Origin: Eriocheir sinensis
Taxonomy: Eukaryota; Arthropoda; Malacostraca; Decapoda; Varunidae
Assembly: GCF_024679095.1 (NCBI RefSeq)
Contig: NW_026111217.1
Location: 107,001 to 171,000, forward strand
Reading direction: 5' to 3'
DNA length: 64,000 bases
Both the position numbers and the translations under genes were made by a program. Shown one piece after another: positions 24,201-34,547 of the stretch; positions within the stretch are counted from its first letter, which is position 1, and each line of letters starts with the position of its first letter. The notes under the pieces were generated by a model, which worked only from the letters and a program-made list of their open reading frames with translations, was not told the DNA's origin and ran no database searches.

Positions 24201-24867
24201 CCCTAATGTTCCTTTTGAAATGTTGGAGAATAGGCGACAACCGTGTTATGATGTAGATAGTTACAAGTCATTCACTGCTAGTGTCGCCCAAAGGACTTAT
24301 AAATTGTGTCAGAAGAATATTGATATCGGTTGGCAAGAGTCTGAAAGGATGTTTAGGAAGGCAAAATACAAACAGATTGAGATTGGAGATAGGGTGTATG
24401 TCAAGAACATTCCGTCCAAGGGTGAGCCTAAAAAACTACAGCCTTTGTTTAACGGCCCCTTCCGGGTCGTCGACAAGGTTAGTCCTGTAGTCTTGCGACT
24501 CCGCCATATCAGAGGGAGTAAGATCAAGACGGTTCACACCAACAATGTTCAGGTCGTTCACGAGGACTCTCTTGGACTCCATGACTCCCCTAACGTCAGG
24601 CGTGCCTACCCTGTCCCTGATAACCGCATACCAGGGCCGATTGATGATTCATTGTCAACGGCCCCTCCGCCTGACGAGTCGGTACCCTTGTCGTTTGCAG
24701 CTCCTTCCGAGCCCTCCCAGCCGACTCCTGCTCCCCCATCACCTGAAGTTCTCCAAGCTCCTTCCGAGCCTCAGTCAACTCGTCCGTTACGTTCCAACAC
24801 GGTACCTCCCTCACTCCCCAACGTCATGGAGCGTCCTCTTGAGTATCGTCAACGACCGGCGAACTGA
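21265..24867 (+). CDS. pol: Pol polyprotein: reverse transcriptase, RNase H, integrase (1200 aa)
   Basis: The frame is open for 1200 codons. RT occupies roughly residues 190-400, with LDLRQGYHQVPL and the catalytic YLDD at 336-339. RNase H follows, with its first aspartate in TTDASDKAIGGVL at about 492. Integrase has an HHCC zinc finger (H762, H769, C799, C802), slightly spaced from the canonical form, and a D-D-35-E core at D831, D891 and E927 (HMDIVGP, VTDQGKEF, NGVIERPNG). After a GPFRVV segment near 1070, the C-terminus is Pro/Ser-rich, with no chromodomain. RT copies the RNA, RNase H removes it and integrase inserts the DNA. All catalytic residues are present. The TGA stop at 24865-24867 is followed in the same frame by env. 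Confidence 0.95.
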   Translation: MEEVPMKAYAINVASLLPGTAGYVTLETEIDRARQALFLPRSNDIPSSFLFPGLVTLTPNVKQTKGKFIIPYANPTEETIELPTGEVLGHIYSCHTEYYQSSTNESVAAVTQTKTTVTKPPNTQSSKQQELDKMIDELFSPSLMENSCLKGLTRKYPDVFALKHEPLTITPYYVHTLRLKNDKPIYKKPYPIPVKYHKEIETQLKDLEAQGIIRPSASPYSAPLVPVAKKDGGVRLCLDFRALNDELIDDRHPLPNINLILQQLGESKVFTSLDLRQGYHQVPLAEESKHLTAFTTPYGLYEFTTVPFGLKTAPAAYQRIMNQVLIGLTGRIVHVYLDDLIVQGKNMDHHLKNLHAVLDRLQKAHLSLRLDKCSFFKEQVDYLGHIVSASGLKPQPSKVQAVQQLTPPQTVKELQGFLGLVNFYRKFIKDFAKIASPLNNLLKGRKVTKNDKTLLEWNEEALHAFQTLKNSLTTDIVLTFPDFRKPFHLTTDASDKAIGGVLQQKDENGSLRPIAYFSRTLNGAERNYSAVEREALAVIYGLSTNRPLILGYRIHILSDHRPLTWLLKSTVPSSRIARWQTLLGEFDFSIDYLPGSSNMVADFLSRIRNQESDVIEGDLDARIMSVTHTGGQDGSVTSPEGHDKRDKFLHWSLEALMEHQGRDPELSEIKHALERNAGSNVNVNGSMIFDVVEDNEINEEKVAERSDVKLNAAKRHFKKLPLSEVCVENGILYRNVCDEYNKQTRLVIVPPSFIPNALALAHSVLPAGHRGTKVTLARCRKFAYWPGMKADVEQYVRSCPVCCRFKKRGSPPAPIMKYPEVGQPFDRVHMDIVGPLSVSDKGYKYVLTVIDVLSRFLVATPLRTKAAKEVAAAFYKNVVCVHSIPLILVTDQGKEFVNTLLRELTQLLQIDHLRTTPYHPSANGVIERPNGTLINILRTLCEDNRGIWDQMLPVATHAYNTAYHRVLRDSPFFLLFSRDPNVPFEMLENRRQPCYDVDSYKSFTASVAQRTYKLCQKNIDIGWQESERMFRKAKYKQIEIGDRVYVKNIPSKGEPKKLQPLFNGPFRVVDKVSPVVLRLRHIRGSKIKTVHTNNVQVVHEDSLGLHDSPNVRRAYPVPDNRIPGPIDDSLSTAPPPDESVPLSFAAPSEPSQPTPAPPSPEVLQAPSEPQSTRPLRSNTVPPSLPNVMERPLEYRQRPAN

Positions 24868-24882
24868 TGCCCCCTATCATTT

Positions 24883-24886
24883 CAGA
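24883..24886 (+). promoter_or_regulatory. Candidate splice acceptor for env mRNA
   Basis: CCCCTATCATTTCAG ends at 24885, directly after the pol stop. The frame downstream is open and runs 30 codons into the env ATG at 24976, encoding a hydrophobic stretch (ILGVALPLPAAVPL) that would suit a signal peptide. Gypsy-type env is expressed from a spliced RNA, so an upstream leader exon supplying the start codon is plausible. No donor has been identified. Confidence 0.5.
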
Positions 24887-24975
24887 TCCTGGGTGTTGCC
24901 CTCCCCTTACCTGCGGCTGTTCCCCTACGGGAGCAACCTATACGTCCTGGCCTTGTCTTCTCCCCTGTCTTTAAG

Positions 24976-26826
24976 ATGTTGTTGACAGGGCGTTACTACG
25001 TCGTTCCTGTCGTCATCCAGACAGACGAAATACAACGTCCTCTCATCAACGTGGCGAATCTGACCGCGGAAGTGTCGTGGTCTATTGAACATATGAATCA
25101 GTCATTTCCCACTGTGGGTTTGCTCAGGCGCACTCTAGACTCCTTTCACTTTGAATTTCGTAAGCTTTTTAAAGATCTTAATAACTTCTTAGCAGCCATG
25201 AGTGGTAGAGATGGGAGCCCATTTAGGACTCGCCGGAGGCGAGGGGCCGTAGACTTTGTTGGCTCGGTAGCAAACCTCCTTTTTGGCACGGCCACTCAGG
25301 CCCAGATTGATGTGATACATGAGAAACTCTCCAATCTTCACGCTCTCTCCTCGGAAGAGAGACGTCAGCTCAACCTTCAAACAGAAGTCCTCAACGCTAC
25401 TGTTCGTGACCTCCGTCACGTCCACTCTGCTATATCTCGTCTAGAGTCCGCCTCAGCTTTAGCCTCGGCTATTATTAGGCAGTTTTCCTTACGAACCTTG
25501 CAAATTGAGGGAGAAATGCGTATCTTGGAGACCATTCTCCTGATCCAATTGGCGCTTAGTGACCTAAATCATGATACATTGAACCTCAAACTAGGCCTTC
25601 AACAAATGTCCCAAACGCAAGTCTCCCCTCTTATTATTCCCAATGATGTCTTGCTTCGTGTACTCAGGAATGCCTCCCTCCATTATCCAGGCTTGTTATT
25701 CCCTGCGGCTCATGAATATTTAGCATTGTACCGTGATGTCTCTAGGGTTATTTCTAAAGGTGCGCTTTCCTTAGGTACCCTTCACTTCTACTTACAGATC
25801 CCCATGAAAGGGGATCCCTCTGATGTGTTCGATGTGTTTAAAATGGACGCGCTGCCTTTTCACCTCGATGGCACGCCATATTTTCTACACACCGACACAC
25901 TCTCAACCTACCTCGCGGTTTCTGAAGACCGCAACCACTATATGCTATTGGACTCCTTAGATCGCTGTACTAAACACCATCTTCTTTATATCTGCCCTCC
26001 TGTCGCCCCTGTGTATTCTACGTCTGTCCGGCGCTGCGAGATTGCCCTTTTCCTCGAGCGTCCGGATGCACTGTCACTATGTTCTAAGTCTCTTCTCAGG
26101 AACTTCCCACCAGTCTTCCTCCCGTCCCCGGCGGGCTGGGTCTTCTCCACGGATGTTCCCCAGGTCGTTACCATGGTCTGCCCAGACAGTCCTGTCACCA
26201 AGTACCGGCAAACCCTGAATGGCACGGGGCTTCTTACCATCGGTATGGGTTGTAGTGCCCACGCCGACGCGTTCAGCCTCCCTGCCTCTGCAACTTTGGA
26301 TAGTGCCGAGCCGCTGACGATCCATCGGGCCCCTTTCCACGTCGGACGAGGCGTGGTTGAGTCGTTCCTGGCGGTCCATCCCTCCTTGGGCCATCCCCCT
26401 CCGACTGCGACGCCCGTGGCCTCTACGGGCGCCCCGCTGGCTCTTCCACCGACGCTCCACCTGCTGGAGGAGTCTGTCCCGGGTTCTTCCGCCGGTGCTG
26501 CCGCCTTTCCTTGGTGGGGCTGGCTGCTCTTTGGGTTCTCCGCCGCTGGCCTCCTCCTCTTCGCCTGCGGCCTGACCTGGTTCTTCCTTCTGCGACCCCG
26601 TCTCCTGCGTGCCTCCCGCCCCGTCACGCCGTCCCCGTCTTGGTCTGAGATGGTCGTTCGGCCTGCCGCGCGCTTCCTGCCACGAGGACGTGGCGTTATC
26701 TTGAAGGGGGAGGTATGTGGTGCCCCGCAGGGCGCTGCATCTACTAACACAGACGCAGTAACATCACCTGACCCAGTACATCCATCGCAAATAAACAAGG
26801 AAGACGAAAGCGACGTAGAACGTTAA
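24976..26826 (+). CDS. env: Envelope glycoprotein, F-type fusion protein of gypsy-like elements (616 aa from this ATG)
   Basis: The frame is uninterrupted. A furin-like site (RTRRRR, residues 84-89) precedes GAVDFVGSVANLLFGTAT, a Gly/Ala-rich segment matching the fusion-peptide region of baculovirus-F and gypsy Env proteins. Heptad-like leucines follow at 110-200. A single membrane anchor lies at about 513-540 (WGWLLFGFSAAGLLLFACGL), then a cytoplasmic tail of about 75 residues. The last 36 codons lie inside the 3' LTR. The family mediates membrane fusion in insect errantiviruses; here that is inference. The start is uncertain: the open frame extends upstream to 24868, and splicing may supply a different N-terminus. 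Confidence 0.88.
   Translation: MLLTGRYYVVPVVIQTDEIQRPLINVANLTAEVSWSIEHMNQSFPTVGLLRRTLDSFHFEFRKLFKDLNNFLAAMSGRDGSPFRTRRRRGAVDFVGSVANLLFGTATQAQIDVIHEKLSNLHALSSEERRQLNLQTEVLNATVRDLRHVHSAISRLESASALASAIIRQFSLRTLQIEGEMRILETILLIQLALSDLNHDTLNLKLGLQQMSQTQVSPLIIPNDVLLRVLRNASLHYPGLLFPAAHEYLALYRDVSRVISKGALSLGTLHFYLQIPMKGDPSDVFDVFKMDALPFHLDGTPYFLHTDTLSTYLAVSEDRNHYMLLDSLDRCTKHHLLYICPPVAPVYSTSVRRCEIALFLERPDALSLCSKSLLRNFPPVFLPSPAGWVFSTDVPQVVTMVCPDSPVTKYRQTLNGTGLLTIGMGCSAHADAFSLPASATLDSAEPLTIHRAPFHVGRGVVESFLAVHPSLGHPPPTATPVASTGAPLALPPTLHLLEESVPGSSAGAAAFPWWGWLLFGFSAAGLLLFACGLTWFFLLRPRLLRASRPVTPSPSWSEMVVRPAARFLPRGRGVILKGEVCGAPQGAASTNTDAVTSPDPVHPSQINKEDESDVER
26703..26715 (+). promoter_or_regulatory. Polypurine tract
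   Basis: GAAGGGGGAGGTA abuts the 3' LTR and would prime plus-strand DNA synthesis. It is also translated as part of env. Confidence 0.85.
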
Positions 26827-27723
26827 AATACATCCAAAATTAAGAACAATTTGAAGAACACAGCACAGCGAGGCGACAGTGAGAAGAACAAATCGTTATC
26901 AAAACAAACAGGAAGCAAACAGGGGCGTCTCGGGCCACCATACAGCCGGCGCTCTGCCGGCTTCCCGAAACCGCCCACTTCACCCAACGACAGCACCACG
27001 CGAATGCCTATAAGGACGAGAATCACGTAAACGGAAGTCCTGTAAAATAACACTACTCATGAATATTCACCCTTATGTGCTATAACCATAGAGGATGTAA
27101 CAATAGCATAGGGAAAGGAGTGCACCCTCAGTGCAGGAGCCTTGTGTACCCAGTCAATAGGTATGACGTAGTGAGGGCGTATAGTGACGTAGGCAATCGC
27201 CCATATAAGGGAGTTCCCTCGGAGTACTCGGGGCAGAACTAGAAATACTTCTGACCGACACTCACGTGTCCTCTAAATTTCCGACACAATATGTGTCGTG
27301 TGTTCATCTACGCTGTCGTGAGTAGAAAGTGAAGTGTTGTACCGTAAAGGAAAGCGCACTAGTGTCCATTGTGTATAGTGGTATTTTTTAGATTATAAGA
27401 GTATATATCTTCAGCGTATGTGTAATAAGAAATAGTTAGGATTGTAACCAGTATTGAAGTAGGACGTTACTTGTCCCTTAACAGGCAGTGTGCGAGGCCT
27501 GACGACCCACTGGGTCTGATTGAAGTGTATTCTGTATTTTGTATTATTTTTGTTATTCATAGTGTTAAGATAAGTTAAAATTAAATATAAAAAAGCGACA
27601 ACGTTTCATCACCCCAACTACGAGCTTCTTCAAATACTCTTGAAGTATCAGAATATTAAGTCAGTTGTCGCTACGACGAATCAGTCTTAAACCTCCTTGA
27701 AAGCCCGGTTACGGGCTTCAACA
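26716..27723 (+). repeat. 3' LTR
   Basis: It matches the 5' LTR throughout. Visible differences: a C in GGAAGCAAACAGG, G in TTATGTGCT, A in CTAGAAATAC, and one C fewer in GTGTCCTCTAAA. The TATA-like motif is at 27204-27209. The end of env is encoded here. Confidence 0.95.
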
Positions 27724-27727
27724 CAGA

Positions 27728-28190
27728 GTTTCCAAACAGGACATACTTTTTCCTACTGCTCCATGTGAATAGCATCATCATGACCATTTCTGCTGCAACC
27801 TCCACTCCCTCAACAATCTAACATAACTAAACCAACTCCTGCTAAACATGTCCTACCAAACACGTCCTAACCTAACATGGTAGGTCCCCAAGTTTGTTAG
27901 GGTGGAAAGGGTGTTAGTATAAGAGAGTCAAGTCATATTTACCTGTTATTTTATTTATTCCTTATTTAGATTTTTTTTGGGGGGTGGGTGGGTTGGGCAT
28001 GCCAGGCTCTCAACACTTTTACAAATATTTTATGTTAAGACTATATCGGAATAGGTAGATTTGATGAGAATGGTAAAGTAAGATTAAAATATTATTTTGA
28101 TAGCATTGGTCAAACAGTTTCTGGTGATATAATGTTAGGTTAGAAGTACTCAAAAGAATGGAATTAAGATTAATGCTTTTATTTTTTTTG
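27728..28190. repeat. Continuation of the ~614-bp repeat unit split by the Gypsy element
   Basis: The sequence resumes with GTTTCCAAACAGG, then CACGTCCTAACCTAACATGG, exactly where the unit at 18465-18554 broke off. It is more diverged than the first two units and ends in a T-rich tract followed by ATAGCTGTATTG. Confidence 0.8.
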
Positions 28191-28445
28191 TATAGCTGTA
28201 TTGTGTAATATCCTCCTACTTAGAGAAAAGCATTTTAGAAAAGTAGGAAATGAAAAGTAGTATTTATGGCCATGTTCATAACAACTAAAAAGTTAATGTC
28301 TTATGATGCATGTAAATAAAATATTGGTACTGATTCAGCTTTCCATCACAGCATGTATTAAATGTTATTGGAGAAGTTATGGGAAATAAAAAGCATGCCA
28401 TAGTGAAACGATTAAGAAACTTGCTTCACATTTATACCCTGACAG

Positions 28446-28561
28446 TGCCTTCCCTGGGAGTGGACCCCGTACGCAGGATGACTTTGAGAGGCGTTGGTAC
28501 AACGTACAACAAAAATCAAAGCCTTGCATTGCCAAGTGCAAGAATGAGCAGCGGCAGACTG
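28446..28561 (+). pseudogene. Myb/SANT-like protein of the Harbinger element, exon 2
   Basis: This 116-nt segment runs from an acceptor (CCCTGACAG ending at 28445) to a donor (CAGACTG then GTAATT at 28562). It encodes AFPGSGPRTQDDFERRWYNV and QQKSKPCIAKCKNEQRQT, the third helix and tail of the Myb/SANT-like domain (compare RTxxEVxxKWxxL in zeste-like proteins). It enters in phase 2, completing the codon begun in exon 1, and leaves in phase 1, which fits exon 3 at 29297. The 77-codon frame from 28379 that overlaps it is in the wrong frame. Confidence 0.7.
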
Positions 28562-29296
28562 GTAATTTTTTTTAGTTGTTATGTCTTTAAATGTAAAACT
28601 TATATTAGTTAGTTTTTTATGTGCTCACAGAATGCAGCTATACTGGCCACAATGCCTTTATTTCAGCTTAAAGTTAATAAGTTCATAGCAGTGAACTGCA
28701 TATTTGATATAGAAATTTTTTTAATGTTCATCTGTCAATGACTATCAATCTATCTAAATACCTTGGTTGTCTTCCCCCAGTGAAGGGTTTTAGCCAAGAC
28801 AGGCACACACTTACTCACACACTCACACTCATGTACACCACTCTCTCAGCTGCACAGCCACTGAGGGAGTAAAAAAGGCCCTCACTGTATGGGGGATTAG
28901 CTGCACAGTTCAGGCAGGGAACTTCCACACCAAGGCCTCACAGCATACACTGGTTTACCCCTGCCCCAGCATAACAATGACATTTCCCCCAGCACCTGAG
29001 TGCCCCACACATGTGGCACCACAGATACGCAGGTGCCTGCCTATATAACTATGACATTAACTGTGGTAGATAAACTGGTGTATGACATCATAGGCTGCTC
29101 GTCTCATGTATTTGAAGGGGTACCAGAGCCATTCAGCATTGACATGATGTGCTAGGGATAGGACAGCAGCAACAGTCAAGCAGCAGTGAAATATTGACTG
29201 GCCTGTATGTTTTTGGCAAAAACTTTTATATTCTTATTAAAACAATTTATTAATTACCCTTAAATTCATATTCTTTGTAGATACACACTTTATCAG
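28562..29296. other. Intron 2 of the Harbinger Myb/SANT-like gene
   Basis: A 735-bp stretch lies between the exon 2 donor and the exon 3 acceptor (ACTTTATCAG at 29287-29296). It includes a short CA/ACTC-rich patch at about 28803-28850. I recognise nothing else in it. Confidence 0.6.
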
Positions 29297-29602
29297 TATT
29301 GCTAGAGACCATCCCAGCACATTGTTCATTACTTGTGGAAAAGATACCATAAGCTGCTCCGGCAACAGCCACTGCTTCAATATCTGCTGGCCCTATGACA
29401 CCAGACACTGCTTCATCATCTGCTGGCCCTATGACACCAGCCACTGTTTCATCATCTGCTGGCCCTATGACACCAGCCACTGCTTCATCATCTGCTGGCC
29501 CAATGACACCTGCCACTGCAAGGGATGACAATGAAGCTGCTCCACCAGTCACCACCTACTTCATCGGAGTTAAGAGATGCCTTTCATAGGGCAGCAGTAT
29601 AA
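29297..29602 (+). pseudogene. Myb/SANT-like protein of the Harbinger element, exon 3 with four 12-aa repeats
   Basis: The exon starts VLLETIPAHCSLLVEKIP, followed by four copies of a 36-bp unit encoding TASSSAGPMTPA-like sequence. It ends with the ARDDNEAAPP region and a terminal TAA. Compared with the copy at 61463-63003 it has a TAA in place of TCA just after EKIP (29349-29351) and is two bases short within CCACCAGTCACC, so this copy is inactive. The low-complexity Ser/Thr/Pro region would be a flexible linker. Confidence 0.65.
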
Positions 29603-29814
29603 TTTTTTTATGCTGGGGCTGAATATTACTGCCTCAAGGCTATGATTTTCACTTTTTTTTAAATTACTGAGGAGGTTAGGATGGAGGGGGTGAAAAATAG
29701 TTTGTGCTGTTTTTCGACAGAAATGATTAGCAAATTCATTCAAAGCACAAAATTTACCGGAAAAAAAATTGTGTGCCATTGTGAGTGGGTTCACTTGAGA
29801 TTGGGCTCCAATAC

Positions 29815-30099
29815 GCCTCCGTGGTCTAGTGGTCAGCATGCCTGGCTTCTACGCGGGCCCGGGTTCGAGTCCCGGCCTGGGCAATCGGCGTGCAGCTCAC
29901 CCAGCTGATCATCCTCCCTCTCGGGCTGGTCGATAAATGACTACCTGGGGAAACTGTGGTAGCCCGGATGTCACACTGGCCCTGTGTCCCGGGGTAATGG
30001 GCTCCCTCTCACCACCGGCTCAAGGCCCAATGTTACGGAGATGAGCACCGAGGCCACGCGCTGCTATAGCGTATGCCCCAACTTTACCTTTACCTTTAT
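29815..30099 (+). repeat. tRNA-derived SINE
   Basis: The head looks like a tRNA with an A box (GTGGTCTAGTGGTCAGC) and a B box (GGTTCGAGTCCC), anticodon-loop reading CTTCTAC. The acceptor stem is mispaired at about two positions, so it is not a functional tRNA gene. A ~210-bp body and a CTTTACCTTTACCTTTA tail follow. A near-identical copy is at 63217-63501. Confidence 0.85.
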
Positions 30100-30330
30100 T
30101 GGCTCGACTGACAGACATGACTTTGTATGTCGAAGGTCACTGGTTCAATCTCCACAGCCAGCACTCTCTAACTTGGATTTTTCCGAGTTCCTTAGAGCCT
30201 AGATTAATTTCTCGGTGTTAAATGAGGAGATTTGCACCGGCACCCAGTCATGGGTGTTACAAGATGCATTGTTACAATCAGGGGCATCATTTGGACTTCA
30301 AAAGTGGGAGGGGCATTAGGGCAGACAGTT
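30100..30330. other. Harbinger-internal segment with a second tRNA-like box
   Basis: TGGCTCGACTGACAGACATG, then GGTTCAATCTCC and CAGCCAGCA could fold as a degenerate tRNA-like head. The same segment occurs at 63502-63727. No protein is recognised. Confidence 0.4.
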
Positions 30331-31770
<1,440 letters not shown>

Positions 31771-31804
31771 TAATTGTATGTTCAAGCTATGTTTACTTTT
31801 TTTT

Positions 31805-32240
31805 TCTGTTGACATAAACTACATCGTTTTCCTTTGGTGCCATTATTTTCACATGGGTGCAGTCTATCACTCCCACAACACCGGCAAGTTGGTAGAATTC
31901 TGCTTGCTTTACACGGATCTCCACCCTATCAAGGGGAGACTGGATAAACCTCCCGACTACCTACGGGTCACTGAGGGCGGCCAGAGTTTCCACAATCACC
32001 CTGCTTACACTACTCTGGCTTACCCCAAACTCATCACTTGAATACTGCAGCATTTTTCCTGTAGCCAAGTATCTTTAAGTCAAAATCACTTTCAACCTCG
32101 GGGTGAGGGAATGCTCCCTTTGAACTGGATCTTGTAGCTCTCTTCTCACCAAATCAGTCACATACTCCATTCCTGCACGGTCTAATATGTATGTCTTGAC
32201 AATTTCACCATCGTTATACAGTTCCAAAGCGTCCTATCAA
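31805..32240 (-). pseudogene. PIF/Harbinger (HARBI1-like, DDE_Tnp_4) transposase, N-terminal half
   Basis: The minus strand encodes ALELYNDGEIVKTYILDRAG, REHSLTPRLKV, RYLATGKM, FGVSQSSVSRVIVETL and GVIDCTHVKIMAP followed by VVYVNR. The helix-turn-helix-like SQSSVSR and the first catalytic aspartate in GVIDCTHV are the diagnostic motifs of HARBI1 and Harbinger transposases. Two in-frame stops interrupt it, and the second aspartate and glutamate are absent: the sequence becomes unrelated just after VNR. It is a dead remnant, convergent with the Myb/SANT-like gene. Confidence 0.82.
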
Positions 32241-32917
32241 ACTGTAAATTGCGGAGGCGGGCTGGGCGAGGAAGTCCGGTGGCCATGTTGATATGGGTCT
32301 GGGTCTGGGATTCACTATTAACTTTACTATTAAGTGTTTAGAAGTCCTCGCCATCACTCTCAAGTTAATACCAAAGTTAAGAGTACGTATTAGGCTAATA
32401 GTTGTTGAGGATACACTTTGAGAGTGAAGTTAATACCAAAGTCGAAAGTTAATACCAAGTTTAGTATTAATAGTTGTCGAGGATACGGGCCCAGGGAAAT
32501 TTGGACTTGCCGGTTGTCCAAGCTGCCGCCAACGCAGTGGGAAAAAAAGGGCTCAGTGTGACACCAGGTTACGGTGAACCGACAACTCGCTCTCGGATGG
32601 GTGCACGGCCGTTGCCAGTAGCCACAATGGTTAAAAGAAAACAGCCAGTGTGACACACAGTGCCTTAAGGCAGCGAGGCCGCTGGCTGAGTGAGCGCCGG
32701 CGATGACTTCACCGGACTCCCAGCGAATCACAAGTGTGTTTTCAGAGCCCAGCCAATCGTAGGGTTGTTTTTTTAATGTGTGATTATTTTGAGTAATTAT
32801 CAAACCCAAAAGTCAGACCCACGTCTGCACCAAATAGTTTTTTTCATATTGGTAACTTTATTCAGTTAGCGCGGCCGCTTCATCCACCTAATTCTCGCGC
32901 TGAATGGGGCTCTACTG

Positions 32918-33008
32918 TAACTAGGACGAGGTGGATGACAATGACGGTAAACGAAAGGTCAAGGATGAATGGGAGAGTGATGCGGATGAAGAAAAAAAAA
33001 AAGAGAAC
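32918..33008. repeat. ~90-bp minisatellite unit after the transposon nest
   Basis: TAACTAGGACGAGGTGGATG, then ATGAATGGGAGAG and GGATGAAG with an A-run, duplicates 16350-16440 on the far side of the pogo-like element. Confidence 0.8.
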
Positions 33009-33119
33009 CACCACAGCATTATTACACCACGCGGCAGAAAAAAAATAATGAACAAAAAAAAAAGAAAGGAGTAAATAAATACATCCGTAAATAAGAGCAA
33101 GAACACGGAGCGGTGAGGA

Positions 33120-33169
33120 GCAGGATTTTTTTTTCTATGCACTCTTTTTGTTGCCCTTGAGCCGTCTCC

Positions 33170-33200
<31 letters not shown>

Positions 33201-33325
33201 AATCTTCCCTCGGCGGGTGGTGATTGGAGGCCACACAGCTCTTGGCCTCCCGTTCTTTACACCTTTGTTGGGAGCAGTGTGTTGCTGTTGTCTTTGTTTT
33301 TGCCCTTGTAATAAAAAAAAGAGTC
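33120..33325 (+). mobile_element. Two Jockey-family LINE 3' tails
   Basis: GTTGCCCTTGAGCCGTCTCC with a ~28-base poly-A (ending near 33206), and GGGAGCAGTGTGTTGC with TTTTTGCCCTTG and a shorter A-run (about 33270-33320). Both match the 3' UTR of the element at 9600-12860. They are severely 5'-truncated insertions with no coding sequence. Confidence 0.7.
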
Positions 33326-33767
33326 TATCAGTCTGGTCTGGCAACCTTATATATTACTAATACTCAAAGAGCAAAGGTCACCTGTGGGTTCTTGAGGGAC
33401 AGGTTCTCCCAGCAGGGACGGTTGGTCTGGGCAGGTGTAGGAGGAGGCGAGCATGGCATGTATCACAGCCGAGTCTCAGGTCATGCACTTGACAACCTGC
33501 CGGGACCCCACTCGGCCAGCCTGACCTCGGGACCACACCACTCTGCAGCCACTCACGGACAGCTCCTCCTCCGCCACCCCATCCTTTCTGTGCCGGATGT
33601 CCCACCATTCCTGGAGAAAGGTTATGGCTGTCAGGCAACTCACCAGGCACTGGGTTTGACTCCCTTCTTCTATTTTTCTCCTTTATATCCATGTCTGCTC
33701 ATCAAGGGTTTGGGTCTGTAGCATTTTTCTATCCTCCCTTGACCTGCTTTCATGGATCTCAGTGATG

Positions 33768-33849
<82 letters not shown>

Positions 33850-34430
33850 GTTTAATGACACCATAATCACCTCCTCAGTTCCTTGCAGACACAGGGCAAG
33901 GAGTCACAAATTAGCTCAGTTATTAAAACAAATTATGAACAGTAATGAACATATGAAAAATAACTCATGACAGAAAGGGTAGCAAATGACAATTACTGTT
34001 TCACTGACAATGAAAACTATTTCTGAGCACACCCAACTCTGGAATTACCTGTGGTTTCAGGTTAAAAAGGGTGTGATTCGATAGTTTGCTCACCATGACA
34101 TTTATTCTTCCCTACAAGCCTCTTCTGTCCTACTGTCAACTGCCTAGCTGTTCTCCTGCAGGGGTGTTCTTGGCATGCTGAGCTGGGCCGGACACTGACG
34201 GGGTTAAGCGACAGTCATTGTCACTCAGGATTTGCTACATGCACTGATGCCTGCAGCAAAGTGAGGATTCTGCAGACTTCTCCATCCTCTACCAATACTC
34301 TTTCACATGCCGACATACCTTGGAGCTGTTAATGGACACTGTGTTGAGCTGCCTGAGGAGTTCACCTGTCGTAATTAGCCCTACCTATGGGAGTGGACGT
34401 CTCAGAGGATTAAGTTAGGTTTCATTTGGT
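33326..34430. repeat. Gene-free region with a probable SINE end and (TAA)n tract
   Basis: A pure (TAA)n run lies at about 33768-33849. Just before it CACTGGGTTTGACTCCC resembles a tRNA B box, so a tRNA-derived SINE with a TAA-rich tail is possible. From 33850 to 34430 I recognise nothing. Confidence 0.5.
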
Positions 34431-34434
34431 TGAA

Positions 34435-34440
34435 TATAAA
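34435..34440 (+). promoter_or_regulatory. Possible TATA box of a CpG-rich promoter
   Basis: TATAAA at 34435-34440 is followed by a CG-rich stretch to about 34750, unlike the AT-rich surroundings. A start site near 34465 would be at the usual distance. This is a weak call made from composition and spacing. Confidence 0.3.
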
Positions 34441-34547
34441 GGAGGGGGAGGGCTCGCTCGGAGGCGTCGTTAGTAGTAAGGGGTCTTAAGGTCGGGCACC
34501 GTGCGTTACATTAGGGCACAAGTGTCGGGTACAGTTGGCCTCGATGA

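Larger units (their letters stand above)
18555..27723 (+). mobile_element. Ty3/Gypsy LTR retrotransposon with envelope gene (errantivirus-like), 9169 bp
   Basis: Its order is 5' LTR, tRNA-Leu-type primer binding site, gag, protease, pol (RT, RNase H, integrase), env, polypurine tract, 3' LTR, flanked by CAGA. The two LTRs (1009 and 1008 bp) differ at only three substitutions and one single-base indel that I can find, so the insertion is recent. Pol and env are each open over their full length. Gag, the protease core and the protease-pol junction are interrupted (see those entries). RT-before-integrase order places it in Ty3/Gypsy, and an F-type Env after pol is the hallmark of gypsy-like errantiviruses in insects. 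Whether it makes particles cannot be judged from sequence. Confidence 0.95.

Noticed and set aside
28379..28612. 77-codon frame beginning MGNKKHAIVKRLRNLLHIYT
   Set aside because: It runs through exon 2 of the Myb/SANT-like gene in the wrong frame; the splice-bounded frame shows the family motif.
29815..29890. tRNA gene (also at 63217)
   Set aside because: A and B boxes are present, but the acceptor stem is mispaired and a conserved ~210-bp SINE body with a CTTTACC tail follows in both copies.
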